64,000 nt of DNA from Marthasterias glacialis (GCA_911728455.2 OU452222.1:8392108-8456107); one strand, 5' to 3'. Numbered from the stretch's first letter, positions 47,670-58,255 are shown. Program-made: numbers and translations. Notes: generated by a model not told the origin, from the letters alone.

Positions 47670-47830
47670 GCTCGCCGCGGCCCGCCGACCCCGCCGCGGC
47701 TCGGCTGGCCGCGGCCCGCCGACCCCCGGCCAAGGGCGGCGCAGAGGATTAAAAATGCATAACAATGGGAACAAAAGCCATTGTCTGTATTTCTAAACAT
47801 CGCGGCCGGCCGCGGGCGACTGACCATCTA
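47670..47830. repeat. GC-rich subterminal block of the Harbinger-like element
   Basis: Repeated CGCGGCCCGCCGACC words and CGCGGCCGGCCGCGG (palindromic) in an otherwise AT-rich window. The right counterpart is 50150-50250. The composition contrast is sharp. Confidence 0.7.
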
Positions 47831-48924
47831 TTTCTACCTCCATCAAACTGACCACAAAGTGTTCAAATCCTGGGTCAAGTCAAGATTGGTTTGTGGTTCG
47901 ACGGAGTTCTTTTTGAGCCGACAAATAATAATTGGAAGAGTGGCAATGGGAAAAACACAAGCACTGCCATCAGCGTACGATTCTTTAAATTAAAATACAT
48001 AACTCAAATTCATATGACGTACGTATAAGATATTGCTGGGTAAAAACATTGTAGTGTTATTGTGTCAGATAAATTTCCGGAAAAACAGGCAAATTTTCGG
48101 CTGAAATTTGAACGGACCCCGGTTCAACACAACGTCTACGGGGAAAAACCCAATGCTCACAGTGCGTGCATGCAGCAATGCATCATGCACTCCAGCGACC
48201 TTTCACATGTACACATATTCATTAGTTAGATTATTTGTGGCTTGTGATTGGTCCAGGCCATAGAGCTGTGGTCCAGGCATAACACTGCTACCAGCAGTGC
48301 AGTCTTATCAATACACAGCGATCGTCCACACAGGCTTATCCATATTCATTTCTTACATTATGCGTGGCTTTTGATTGGCCGTCCGGGATCGTTCATGCAC
48401 ACATCGTGTCGTTGCCGCACATTTTTGTGTGCATTTTTTTCTGTAACGGGTGTTTACTATAGTGTGTGCGGTAAAGGATCTGGCAATGGGCCAATAGATA
48501 ATACGTGTATAACAAGCTAGTGCGCGGTACAGAAAAATATGTTGTATGTGGGGACGGGACAGTCGAACCTTTGGAAGGTAAATCTTTTCAACGATCGTGT
48601 TCGCCCAGTCTGTTTACTTAAAAAAAAGGGAAACACTGTAGCGGTGAAAGCTGTTACTTCTGTTAGAATGTTAAGAGCTTAATTTGATTTCGTTGGGGAT
48701 TGTTTTTTTAAACGAAAAAAAAAAAAAAAAAAAATCCGCGTGAAAAAAACACAAAAAAAATCTTGCAGAATAATTAAAATTACAAACATCATCATAATTA
48801 TCATAAATATTAAAGTGCTATTGTAAACAAGAAATGACCAAACACTTGTACTTTCCTTTATGACATTCCCTTGGAAGAAAGTTACTTGTAAAATCAACGC
48901 ACTTTTATTTTTTTAATGGACGCA

Positions 48925-49870
48925 GATTGTAGAATTCCCGCCCAAAATGTTTAACGGAAGAGGTTTCCCGTAACCTTTTTTTACAGAGTTGATTACCACT
49001 CCAAATTTTTCCCCTTGTGTGAAGAAATAACTTGTTAAATTGTCCCATGCATTGTCCCATACATTTTGAAACGATTGTAGAATTCACGTCCCATAAATTT
49101 TGAAACGGAAGAAGTTTGTAGAATTCCCGCTCCGTAAACCTGTTTATGGAGTAGGCCTACCATGTTAGCATTCCCGCCCGAGCAATTTTTATGAGAGTTA
49201 ATTGTAGAATTCCCACCCCAATTTTTACCCTTGTAAATTTACGCTGTGTAATTTGTTTAAGGTTTTTTTTTTTATAGAATTCCCACTTGAAAGGTTTTGA
49301 ACGTTAAACGGAAGTTAATTTGTAGAATTCACGCCCGTATTTTTGTTAACTGAAGTCAATCTAGAATTCACGCCCCTAATTTTTTAAACGGAAGAAGATT
49401 GTAATATTTCTGCCCCCCCAAAATGTTACATGGAAGTTAATTGTAGAAATCACGCCCCGTAAATATTTTAAGCAGAAGAAATTCGTAGAATTCCTGCTGG
49501 CGTAAACCTTTTAATTGAGTACCGTATTGTAGCATTGCCGCCCGAACAACTTTTCAATAGAGGTAATTGTAAAATTCCCCACCCATTTTTCCCCTAGTGA
49601 GGAAGTAACTTTTAAATTCACTCCCTGTAAATGTTTTAAGGGGTTATTGTAGAATTTCCGCCCGAAAGGTTTTAAATGTTAAACGGAAGTTAGCCCCGTA
49701 ATTGTTTAACTAAAGTCAATCGAACAATTCACGCCCCTGAATTTTTTAAACGGAAGAAGATTGTAGAAATCCAGCCCGAAAAACCGTTCAGCGGAGGAAG
49801 TTGATCGTAGAATTCACGCCCCGTAATTTTTTAATGGGAAGATGATTGTACAATTCCGGTCACGTCGATT
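48925..49870. repeat. Degenerate tandem repeat around GTAGAATTCCCGCCC
   Basis: At least fifteen copies of TTGTAGAATTC(C/A)CGCCC... followed by ...TTTTAAACGGAAG, spaced mostly 40-75 bp. Many GAATTC sites. The unit is too worn to give one period. It lies wholly inside the Harbinger-like element. A homopolymer A-run at 48716-48734 precedes it. Confidence 0.8.
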
Positions 49871-50277
49871 TTGGATGGAATTGAATTCTATGTGTTAACA
49901 ATTTGTTACATTTTTTTTAGTATCACTAATGCGTGATATCTCGAAATTTGGGCAAGATTTTCATAGAATCTCATTGTTCAAATAGGAGATAATATGTTGG
50001 TCGAAGTGGTTGGAATACAATTGTACCAAAATGAGCACCAGTTCTCCATGGTCCAGTGCATTCAGTTTATGAGTTCGGCTGGACGCGGCGCGCTGCCTCT
50101 ATTCATTGCCTATTGTTAACACAAATAACAGAAGCACAATGGGGCGGAGTTAATGAGCTGCTGGTCTTGCGGCGGCGCCGCAGTGGAATCTCTCGATACT
50201 GCCAAAATTACCAGGGCCGCAGGAGGCCGGGGCGGGCTGCGGCGGGCTGATTAAAATACTTATGATGTTGTCCCTAA

Positions 50278-50392
50278 AGGGTTCTGGGTTCTTTTACGTG
50301 CAATACCAATCCTAGTACACGGGACCTACGGCTTAACGTCCCATCCGAAGGACAAAGCAATTATGGTAAAGTGTCTTGCTCAAGGACACTTA
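50278..50392 (-). mobile_element. SINE fragment, head-side half (split)
   Basis: AGGGTTCTGGGTTCTTTTAC GTGCAATACC ... GGGACCTACGGCTTAACGTC CCATCCGAAGGACAAAGCAA ... TTGCTCAAGGACACTTAAG. Continues exactly where 47642 stops. The tRNA head is missing, so the SINE was already 5' truncated. Confidence 0.88.
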
Positions 50393-50724
50393 AGTTTTTT
50401 GATGAACTACTAATGGAACATTTATTTGAAGTAAAGCGCATGTACAGGGGAATACTAATGTTTTAATAAAGAGCATTATTTCCTGGAGACTGCAGACCAG
50501 CACGCTAAATGATAAAACGACGAGATACATGTAAGTGGCACCTGTCATATTGGACCAAGTCTAACTACAGGGTCTTTATTACCTTTAGTGGTCATTAGTC
50601 TCAAGTGGTCATTAGTCTCAAGCAAACATACTACAATGCTTCTGTTTCCATCAATAGCGTCTCATCCAGAATCTGTTTTTAAACTTTAAAAATTAAGCCA
50701 TGCTGGTTGGAAAATAGCAACCAT

Positions 50725-50937
50725 TGTTCAGAATGGATTAATTCGCAATGGAATAGTTCACAATGGAATAGTTCAGAATGAAGTAGTTCAGAATGGAGTA
50801 GTTTAGCATGGAATAATTTAGAATGGAATAGTTCAGAATGGAATCGTTCAGAATGGAATCGTTCAGAATAGAATAGTTCAGCATGGAATAGTTCAGAATG
50901 GAATAGTTCAGAATGGAATAGTTCAGATTATAACACC
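50725..50937. repeat. 15-bp minisatellite, left part
   Basis: GAATGGAATAGTTCA repeated about 13-14 times with variants (GTAGTTTAGCATGGAATAAT). Stops after GTTCAGA at 50937 where a 475-bp insertion begins. Confidence 0.95.
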
Positions 50938-51412
50938 TCTTCCTTTGATTCTATCTGTTGATTGGCCAAACATGCGTCACATGGTGTTGTGTATTTTTGC
51001 TATCACACTGCACACCGACCAAAAGAACTATTAAATGGTACTATCCAACGACAATTCGAACCTGGTGAAACGATCAAATAATACGTGCATTTGAAATACG
51101 ATATGAGAAGGAAGGGAGTGTGGTACCCCCTCTTTCTTTTTGTCAAGATTTCCTGTCAGATTTTATACAGTTGTTTGAAGACTGATATACGCACAGTTGT
51201 TTAACGAATATTACCACAAAATGGATGAATTAAGGTGTTATAAAAAAAATATTTGACTGCTTTATCTCATGGCGTAGTAAAACTAGTCACTCTCGGTGAT
51301 CCCCGGAGCCACCTATCTTCCCTCGGCTCCGCCTCGGGAAGATAGGCTGCTCCGGGGATCACCTCGAGTGACTAGTTTTACTACGCCACTTGAAGCAGTC
51401 AATATTTGTATA
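50938..51412. mobile_element. 475-bp insertion with a giant hairpin, inside the minisatellite
   Basis: Starts TTATAACACCTCTTCC and ends ATATTTGTATA. The array resumes with ATGGAATAG, so removing 50938-51412 restores a perfect GTTCAGA|ATGGAATAG unit. An inverted AGGTGTTATAA at 51233-51243 matches the left end. The right third (51249-51404) is a long palindrome: GGCGTAGTAAAACTAGTCAC ... GGTGATCCCCGGAGC is mirrored by GCTCCGGGGATCACC ... GTGACTAGTTTTACTACGCC. The tip is GGCTCCGCC. No protein encoded. Confidence 0.8.
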
Positions 51413-52204
51413 ATGGAATAGTTCAGAATGGAATTGTTCAGAATGGAATTGTTCAGAATGGAGTAGTTTAGCATGGAGTAGTTCAGAATGGAATAGTTCA
51501 GAATGGAATAGTTCAGAATGGAATAGTTCAGAATGGAATAGTTCAGAATGGAATAATTCAGAATGGAATAGTTCAGAATGGAATAATTTAGAATGGAATA
51601 ATTCAGAATGGAATAGTTCTGAATGGAGTAGTTTAGCATGGAGTAGTTCAGAATGGAATAGTTCAGAATGGAATAGTTCAGAATGGAATAATTCAGAATG
51701 GAATAGTTCTGAATGGAATAGTTCAGAATGGAATAATTCAGAATGGAATAGTTCAGAACGGAATAGTTCAGAATGGAATAGTTCAGAATGGAATAGTTCA
51801 GAATGGAATAGTTCAGAATGGAATAATTCAGAATGGAATAATTCAGAACGGAATAATTTAGAATGGAATAATTCAGAATGGAATAGTTCTGAATGGAATA
51901 GTTCAGAATGTAATAATTCAGAATGGAGTAGTTTAGCATGGAGTAGTTCAGAATGGAATAGTTCAGAATGGAATAGTTCAGAATGGAATAGTTCAGAATG
52001 GAATAATTCAGAATGGAATAATTCAGAATGGAATAGTTCAGAATGGAATAATTCAGAACGGAATAATTCAGAATGGAATAATTCAGAATGGAATAATTTA
52101 GAATGGAATAATTCAGAATGGAATAGTTCTGAATGGAATAGTTCAGAATGGAATAATTCAGAATGGAATAATTCAGAATGGAATAGTTCAGAATGGAGAA
52201 GTTC
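51413..52204. repeat. 15-bp minisatellite, right part, about 53 copies
   Basis: GAATGGAATAGTTCA with recurrent variants. The marker GTAGTTTAGCATGGAGTAG appears at 51461, 51626 and 51926, i.e. 165 and 300 bp apart (11 and 20 units), showing higher-order amplification. As 15 is a multiple of three, a 208-codon minus strand frame of ILNYS repeats runs through it; not taken as a gene. Confidence 0.96.
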
Positions 52205-52612
52205 TACATTAAGAACATTTCCATTCCAAGTTTTAGAATAGAGATGGTCTCAAGTCATGAGTCTCCGTGTCAAGTCCCTGAGGGCAAGTCTAACGTTAAG
52301 TCTCAAAACAGTGACTGAAGTACTTTCCGATGTGGAATAAACATTTAGCTTCAAAATTACCTCATGGTAATTTTGTGAAAACTATGTAAGTTTGCTTAAT
52401 ACAGACTTTGAAATACTATCATCATTAATTAGTTTATTCTGAACTCTGTGACTGTCTGTAGGAGATACTGTCTTAAGGTATTGTCAGTATTCAATTAGTA
52501 AATTCAGAAATGATATAGGATTCACGTGCAACTCAAGTCACTAGCGTTACTTTGGTGGCACAGTGTAATAAGTTAGCCAGTGCAGGTGCGGATAATGGAG
52601 GGTTTGTTAATA
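52205..52612. other. Non-coding stretch, nothing recognised
   Basis: TCAAGTCATGAGTCTC / AAGTCTAACGTTAAGTCTC simple-like words near 52250-52310. No gene. Confidence 0.4.
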
Positions 52613-52879
52613 AACTGATCCATTAAGCCCCACCCCCTTAACACACTGACCAATCACAGCATTGGCTACATCACCACTGTACACGTGGGAAGCACAGTGT
52701 GCGTCTCTTCAATGCCACACTGCACGACATGAACGCTTGCGCTGTAAGTACGTGCACACATATTTACATTTTCCAATAGATTTTTATCGTGTCAGACTTT
52801 TGTCGGACTTTCAGTGGCATACCCAAGGCTGTGATTGGTTAGCACGGTAAAGGGCAGGGCTTAATGGCTCGGTCTATTG
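52613..52879. mobile_element. MITE with GATCCATTAAGCCCC ends, copy 1
   Basis: The left end ACTGATCCATTAAGCCCCAC is mirrored by GGGCTTAATGGCTCGGTCTA. Contains GTGTCAGACTTTTGTCGGAC TTTCAGTGG and GGCTGTGATTGGTTAGCACG, shared with 54993-55777. No protein. Confidence 0.8.
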
Positions 52880-53277
52880 TCACAGACCAGTATCTGCATG
52901 TTATGTGACCCAACATATACATGAAATAACAAACCTGTGAAAGTTTAAGCTCTAAGTCATTTTAAGTCATTTGGGAAACGAGAAAATAGTAAAGAAGAAG
53001 AAGAAAAAAAACTTTTTTCACTGTTTTCAAACATCAGGTTTTGAACTTGCAAGATCAAAACGAATTGTTCTACTCAATTCTAAAAAAACTAAGCATTTCA
53101 AGCAAAAATATTTCAAGGGAAGTTTTCCACCATGGCCATCTACATACCATGTCAGTCATGTGGAAATCTGTGAACATTTATATTTTACAATCTTGATGCA
53201 CACCGTTTAAACAGTGACAAAACAATAAAAGAACAGTACTAATAATAACAATGAGTTACTTTGTTTCTGTTTGGCAG

Positions 53278-53374
53278 GAGTGTTCAAGTCATGCCAAATA
53301 CACTCACTGCCTCATTCCTCTCGGAAGAAATTTATCGTCATTGTGTATCAATGAGCAAAATGTGGCAAAATAAG
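53278..53374 (+). CDS. Candidate second coding exon of the dispersed gene
   Basis: Strong acceptor TTTGTTTCTGTTTGGCAG ends at 53277. The first base G completes the Gln codon begun at 43061. The frame then reads SVQVMPNTLTASFLSEEIYR HCVSMSKMWQNK. Two outcomes fit: splicing at AAG|GTCTGG (weak donor) to the phase-0 acceptor at 54564, or read-through to TAA at 53417-53419 as a terminal exon of 46 codons. The peptide has a balanced, protein-like composition. No domain recognised. Confidence 0.38.
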
Positions 53375-53784
53375 GTCTGGTGGAAAATATGCACAGAGCA
53401 GAAACTGGATAGACCTTAAGTTGTCATTTGGAACAAAGCATGATCAATCCATAAAGCTATCTTATTCATACGTATCTACAAATGGGATAAAATGTAGGCG
53501 AGGCACAAATCAGTCTGTGAAGCTATATCTCAAACACACTTATCTTCAAATTGGATAAGTATGGGCTGGGTATGAATTGAGTTTAAGGAAAAGAAGAGTT
53601 ATTGAAACTCTATCTCAATGGTGTGAAGATCTTAAAAACGAACATGTGACAAATTATTTGAAACGGATACTTGTTTGAATGTGAATCGTATAATGTATAC
53701 ATTCATAATGATCATACATGTCTGTTTGAAGGTGGTTTGGTTTTGTTTACTTTTAATGTCTGTGAAGGTAAGCCAGGAGAAGTT

Positions 53785-54345
53785 GGCATTTACACAAAGT
53801 GGCGAGTCTGTCCAAAATAAAAATAAATAAATTGATAAATCGTTGTTTGTACAAATTCTTTATTCATGCATTGCTGGTAACAGCATTCAGTTTCAGGATT
53901 TATGGCGTAATAGTTTTGTAACTACACTAATTAGCATGACTGATGAATCACTAGATTTTTCATTTTGCATTTTTACGAAGTGGTGAGTCTGATTTGCCAA
54001 TTTATGCATTGAAATACACAGCGTGGCATGGTGCCAAAGACGCGAAGTATGACTTTTGCATGTTCACAAAGTGCTGAATCGTGTGACAACTTTTCACAAG
54101 TTTTCAAAAAGTGATGAATCTCAATATTGTTTTGTACACAGTGACATGCATGTTGTTTTTTTTGTTTTTTTTGGTTTTTCATGAAAAGACAGATAAGTTC
54201 AGGAATTAATAACTGAATTAAACAGTTGCGAAAATGAAAAATATCGACAGTTCTGTTTAACTGAAGGGATCAGCTTCATTTTGGTTGTTAAATTGCAAAG
54301 AAAAAAAGGTTAGCAGTCTCCGAAACAGCAGTTTGAAAATTAAGT
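53785..54345 (-). mobile_element. TTTGTGAAAA TIR family, minus strand copy
   Basis: Minus strand blocks match 20386-20920: GGACAGACTCGCCACTTTGT, GTGATTCATCAGTCATGCTA ATTAGTGTAGTTAC, CAGTTTCAGGA and the CACTTTTTGAAAACTTGTGA motifs. It lies within the putative intron between 53374 and 54564. Confidence 0.65.
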
Positions 54346-54563
54346 CATCTTAAAATGATGAAGTGATTTTCTAAAATTTGGCTGTGGGGCAGGTTTGTCA
54401 TATTGTGAAACTGGTGGCAAATTCTAGCATTTTAGATGGACATTATTCTCAAGAGGATTTTTACAATTACCATCTTTATACCAAACTGTTCCAGCTTGTT
54501 AAATCCCTGTGCCATTTCCTCATGCAAGAACAAGAGAAGATATTTTTTACTGCTCTACTGTAG

Positions 54564-54737
54564 CAGGAGGCAAACCTACTGGATCTGAAGAAATTTCACC
54601 TTTTAGCGGAAAAATGTATTGATGCATGTCCCCATATTTTTCTTGACCATGGTTGGATCATTCCTCGAATTGTTCATGGTTGTGTGGTCAAGTCATGGGT
54701 GCTGAGTCACAAGAGGTTATGTCCTGAGTGGTTGAAG
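54564..54737 (+). CDS. Candidate third coding exon of the dispersed gene
   Basis: Strong acceptor TTTTTTACTGCTCTACTGTAG ends at 54563; donor GAAG|GTAAAG at 54738. The 174 bases are open in phase 0 (58 codons): QEANLLDLKKFHLLAEKCID ACPHIFLDHGWIIPRIVHGC VVKSWVLSHKRLCPEWLK. This joins in frame to the second exon at 53374. Cys- and His-bearing, probably helical at the start; no domain recognised. The same frame is also open upstream (from about 54378, ending at the TAG that forms the acceptor), so a decayed gene copy read as one piece is an alternative. No fourth exon was found. Confidence 0.38.
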
Positions 54738-54992
54738 GTAAAGCTGAGATCTTTAAAGATGCATAATGAATGACGCATAATGAGAAAAGCAAAACTGAAA
54801 ACACACTGCTTACCAAAATGTCTACATTTATTTCAGTGTTGTCATCTTAGGTTGATAGTACATCGATTACGTGGCGTAACAAAAACATAATTTAATTTAT
54901 AAAAAGTTTTGATGATAATGCAGTTGAACAACAGTTAGGTTTGGGTCGAGCAGCTTTTGAATCCTAACCTATTGGAAGTCAAGATACAGACA

Positions 54993-55777
54993 ATAGACCG
55001 ATCCATTAAGCCCCGCCTACCTTAGCAACTGCCTAGCAACAGCACATGGTGTGACTTTCTTGCCATGATCGCAGCGCGGTGGTTCGGTTGCGGCCACACA
55101 CACGTATCAGATACACACACGTACATGGTTTGCCTGAACGGTATGGATTTAGTTTCGTGGCCTTTTGAGCAGTGCCCCGAGTCTGAAGAACAATGCAAAT
55201 AGCAACACCATACAGGTTTTGAGGCAAATTGCATGGTGAGGTATCAATGTATATTTGGTTTGCGGTAACACCATGTGATTATATCTACCTTGCTATATAC
55301 AGTAGATTGTTCTTGTGAGAACTTGTCTTGCTATTATTCTACTACCGCGGAGTAGATTTCGGAATTGGGGAGACAACTTAGCTCTGAAAAGAACTGTCCT
55401 GCTTATCTACTAGGCCTGTATATAGCAAAGTAGATATAATCACATTGTGTTACCACAAACCAAATATACACTGTTAAACCACTTTTACATGACTGTACAG
55501 GAACCACTAATGTGGATTTGCACCACCATAAATACGAACAAATTAAAACAAGCCAAAAGTTAGTACAATTGTGTGTGCTGTTGTGTGTCAAAGCAATGGT
55601 GGTGGTTTGTTTACTTTTTTAATGGGATATTAATGTGTCAGACTTTTGTCACACTTTCAGTGGTATTACTTTTTTAATGGCATTTTAACGCGTCAGACTT
55701 TTGTCGGACTTTCAGTAGCGTTGTCAAGGCTGTGATTGGTCAATACGTCAGTAGACAGGCTGAATGGATCGGTCTAT
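54993..55777. mobile_element. MITE with ATAGACCGATCCATTAAGC ends, copy 2
   Basis: The left end ATAGACCGATCCATTAAGCC is mirrored by GGCTGAATGGATCGGTCTAT. Contains TTAACGCGTCAGACTTTTGT CGGACTTTCAGTAG twice in part (55636 and 55690) and GGCTGTGATTGGTCAATACG. It is interrupted by a second MITE at 55248-55470. Confidence 0.85.
55248..55470. mobile_element. Nested MITE with 53-bp terminal inverted repeats
   Basis: TATATTTGGTTTGCGGTAAC ACCATGTGATTATATCTACC TTGCTATATACAG at the left is mirrored at 55418-55470 with only three or so mismatches. It sits inside the 54993-55777 element. About 223 bp; no protein. Few mismatches between arms imply a fairly recent origin. Confidence 0.9.
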
Positions 55778-56499
55778 GGACAGTAAAGACTGGCAAACAA
55801 AAACACACAGAGATGTACTGAAGCAAGTTGTGTTTTAGGAGCAGTATGAACATATGCATTAAGTGTTTCGTATGGTGTGGAGTTAGAAAAATTGTTGTGA
55901 AAAAAATTATGAATATTCTTCTCTTTGGGTTGCTGGGAAAATCTTTCCCACAGTGCTTTGAGAACTTCTGAACGTGCTTGAACAATCGCCCACTAGATGC
56001 CAAATTGTATGCAACTACTTTAGCATGAGACAGCAGCATTGTTGGACACAAAAATATTGCACATGGCCGTGTTCGAATTAATAAAAAATTATGTGCATCT
56101 TCTCTAATTGTGACCCTTTATTTTGTGTTCTCTCTTTGTCCCCAAACTGAAGACTTCCTGCCCAAACTCTAAACTGGGTTACAATAAGACCTTTCAAATA
56201 GATGAGAGTAAGAGCTATCCAATTACACCCAATAAGGGCCTATGATGTATTTCTCAACATATAAAATGTTTAATACAGCACATCATATTGAAATCATGGC
56301 TGAACCTGATCTATCAGTTGTCTTCAACTTTAATGCCATTTCACTACTTCCAAGAAGCGGCTGATTTTGGCATGGGGCATCACATTTTATACACTTTTAA
56401 AGTTTTGTGCTTATAGAGTTAATGGGAAATTTCCTAATCGTGGCTTGATTTCAGAGATCAGTTTTGCTTAGCTGTATCAGGTTAGCAGCCAAATTGCTG
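55778..56499. other. Non-coding stretch, nothing recognised
   Basis: A 103-codon minus strand frame (55740-56051) overlaps the MITE end and has no domain or splice support. Confidence 0.4.
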
Positions 56500-56790
56500 T
56501 GAGATTGGCACCGTGCCAGTGCCGTGTATTTCAATGGATAAAGTGGCGAATCTTGATTCGTCACTGTGTGAAAATGCAGAATGGCAAATCTGGTGATTCG
56601 GCGGTCATGCTATTTAGTATAATAATGAAACTATTACGTGTTAGGTCCTGAAACTTGGTGAAAATATTAATAGCAATGAGTATGTTAAGAATTTGTGCGA
56701 AAACCGACTTGCCAAATTTTGTGATTTTTAACACATTCTTCGGTTCGTGAAAATAGAGACAATTTGTATATGTTGTGCAGCTATGTGAAC
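56500..56790 (+). mobile_element. TTTGTGAAAA TIR family, 5'-truncated copy
   Basis: GATAAAGTGGCGAATCTTGA TTCGTCACTGTGTGAAAATG C, GGCAAATCTGGTGATTCGGC GGTCATGCTATTTAGTATAA, GGTCCTGAAACTTGGTGAAA and GTGATTTTTAACACATTCTT all align with 20690-20920. Confidence 0.7.
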
Positions 56791-57247
56791 TTAGTTCTGG
56801 TCTGAAAGCATGTTGGTGGTGTAATTGTCAAAGCACTCCCATGTATGATAAACTAATTAGCTAATGATAAATCGATCCCTTATTTCTTGTCAGAAACATT
56901 CGGGTCATCTGGCAGAAACAGTCCTGTATACCATAAACTAATTAGTTAAAAATCAACTATCCCATAGCTCTGCATGTTAGCGATCTGCGACATGCATAAT
57001 AATGTACAATACAGCAATCCAAATGGCAGCAGCTTTTTTTTTAAACAGAGTATCAACATTGTCAGACCTTTGGAAGCGTATTCCTGGTTGTGATTAGTTG
57101 AAGCATTAAGGACAAAGATTAAGGTAGATCAGTCTTCGATTATACAGGTCTTTCATATTTATGGAAATGGACAAATAAGAGTGATGCCCTTCCAAAGGAT
57201 GTTGGACAGCTGCTTTTTTTTAAATTTTTGAAACGTGAAAGAACTTA
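56791..57247. other. Non-coding stretch, one worn MITE relative
   Basis: About 57040-57135 (CATTGTCAGACCTTTGGAAG, TGTGATTAGTTGAAGC, AAGGTAGATCAGTCTTC) is a very diverged relative of the end of 54993-55777. No gene. Confidence 0.35.
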
Positions 57248-57896
57248 GTTCGTCACCGACACCACAAAGTAGCAACGTGTGTACAAAACCATATTTTTTT
57301 CAGTTTTCAGTTTTGTACGTTTTTATACAACATTCGTCATGCCCTACAATTTCATGAAGTTTCAAAACTTCACTTGCTTTACTTTTTTAATTATAATAAT
57401 TATGTATAACAAAATTTGCCCGAAATTGACAATCTTTGTTTTCACGAAGTAGCACGCAAGTAACATTTACCATTGAAACGCACGGCGCGCACCTTACTCA
57501 AAATGTGAACAAAACGATTTCACGAAGTAGCACTGTCCTTGTGCGCGCCCCACGTGTGTGCGCGCGCGCGCACAAGTTTGCATTACTAATACATTGGAGA
57601 GTGCTACTTCGTGAAATCGGAAATAGTCTATTTTGCTTCTTTTCCGGTTTCACGAAGTAGCACGCACCTTTTTTACTTTATTGCTTGTTAATTTAGAATG
57701 CAAAGTGGACAAAAGCAGTATATTTATCAAGTTCAAAGCATCCAGAGTCCACAATGAGAAAACCAGTTGAAAACACTCTGAAATTCTAAAGGATAGTGGC
57801 GTTTTAAAAAGCGTTCAGCTTTAGACGCCGTTTTCTCCGATTGCTACTTTTTACTGGTATGTACGTGCGTGCTACTTCGTGGTGTCGGTGACGAGT
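57248..57896. mobile_element. MITE with repeated CACGAAGTAGCAC motifs
   Basis: The left end TTCGTCACCGACACCACAAA GTAGCAACG is mirrored by CGTGCTACTTCGTGGTGTCG GTGACGA. Four further TTTCACGAAGTAGCAC copies lie inside in both orientations (about 57439, 57519, 57601, 57647). Also holds a GTGTGCGCGCGCGCG tract. About 649 bp, no protein. The CACGAAGT word is shared with the ends of the 3.8-kb element at 37194-41014. Confidence 0.88.
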
Positions 57897-58012
57897 TGTT
57901 CAAGAGGAATTATGATTGACCAGAGAATGTACATGAAGACCTCAGCTTAATGTTGAAGAACTGTTGCTCACAGCTATCCTAATTGGTATATGTACTATAA
58001 TTGGGACAATGT

Positions 58013-58255
58013 ACTATAGTTATGACTATAACCTTACTGTAACTCTTGATTCTCAATAAGGATAACAATTTCCAATTGGGAAATCCTAAAAAGGGAACTG
58101 TCTCTGCTCAAATGTCTCTATTGCTTGTGATATACTATAGTTATGATTATAACCTTACTGTGACTCTTGATTCTCAATAAGGATAACAATTCCCAATTGG
58201 GAAATCGCTAAAAAAGGGAACTGTCTCTGCTCAAATGTCTCTATTGCTTGTGGTA
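58013..58255. repeat. 121-bp tandem duplication
   Basis: ACTATAGTTATGACTATAAC CTTACTGTAACTCTTGATTC ... CTCTATTGCTTGTG starts at 58013 and again at 58134, with about 95% identity. Two copies only. Contains the inverted words CCAATTGGGAAA / TTTCCAATTGG. Confidence 0.9.

Larger units (their letters stand above)
47643..50274. mobile_element. PIF/Harbinger-like non-autonomous element, 2.6 kb
   Basis: Left end GGGACAGCTTCATAAGTATT TTAATCAGC; right end, inverted, GGGACAACATCATAAGTATT TTAATCAGC. TAA lies at 47640-47642 and 50275-50277 as a 3-bp target duplication. A TWA 3-bp duplication and G-rich TIRs are the known signature of PIF/Harbinger. Both subterminal parts are very GC-rich (CCGCGGCCCGCCGACC left, CGGGGCGGGCTGCGGCGGGC right). 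No transposase or Myb-like gene is visible. Much of the inside is a degenerate tandem repeat (48925-49870). Confidence 0.85.

Noticed and set aside
47670-47830. CpG island or promoter
   Set aside because: The GC-rich block is part of the subterminal region of the Harbinger-like element and has a counterpart at its other end.
51313-51939. 208-codon minus strand open frame of ILNYS repeats
   Set aside because: It is the translation of the 15-bp minisatellite plus part of the palindrome. No start context, splice site or non-repeat coding part.
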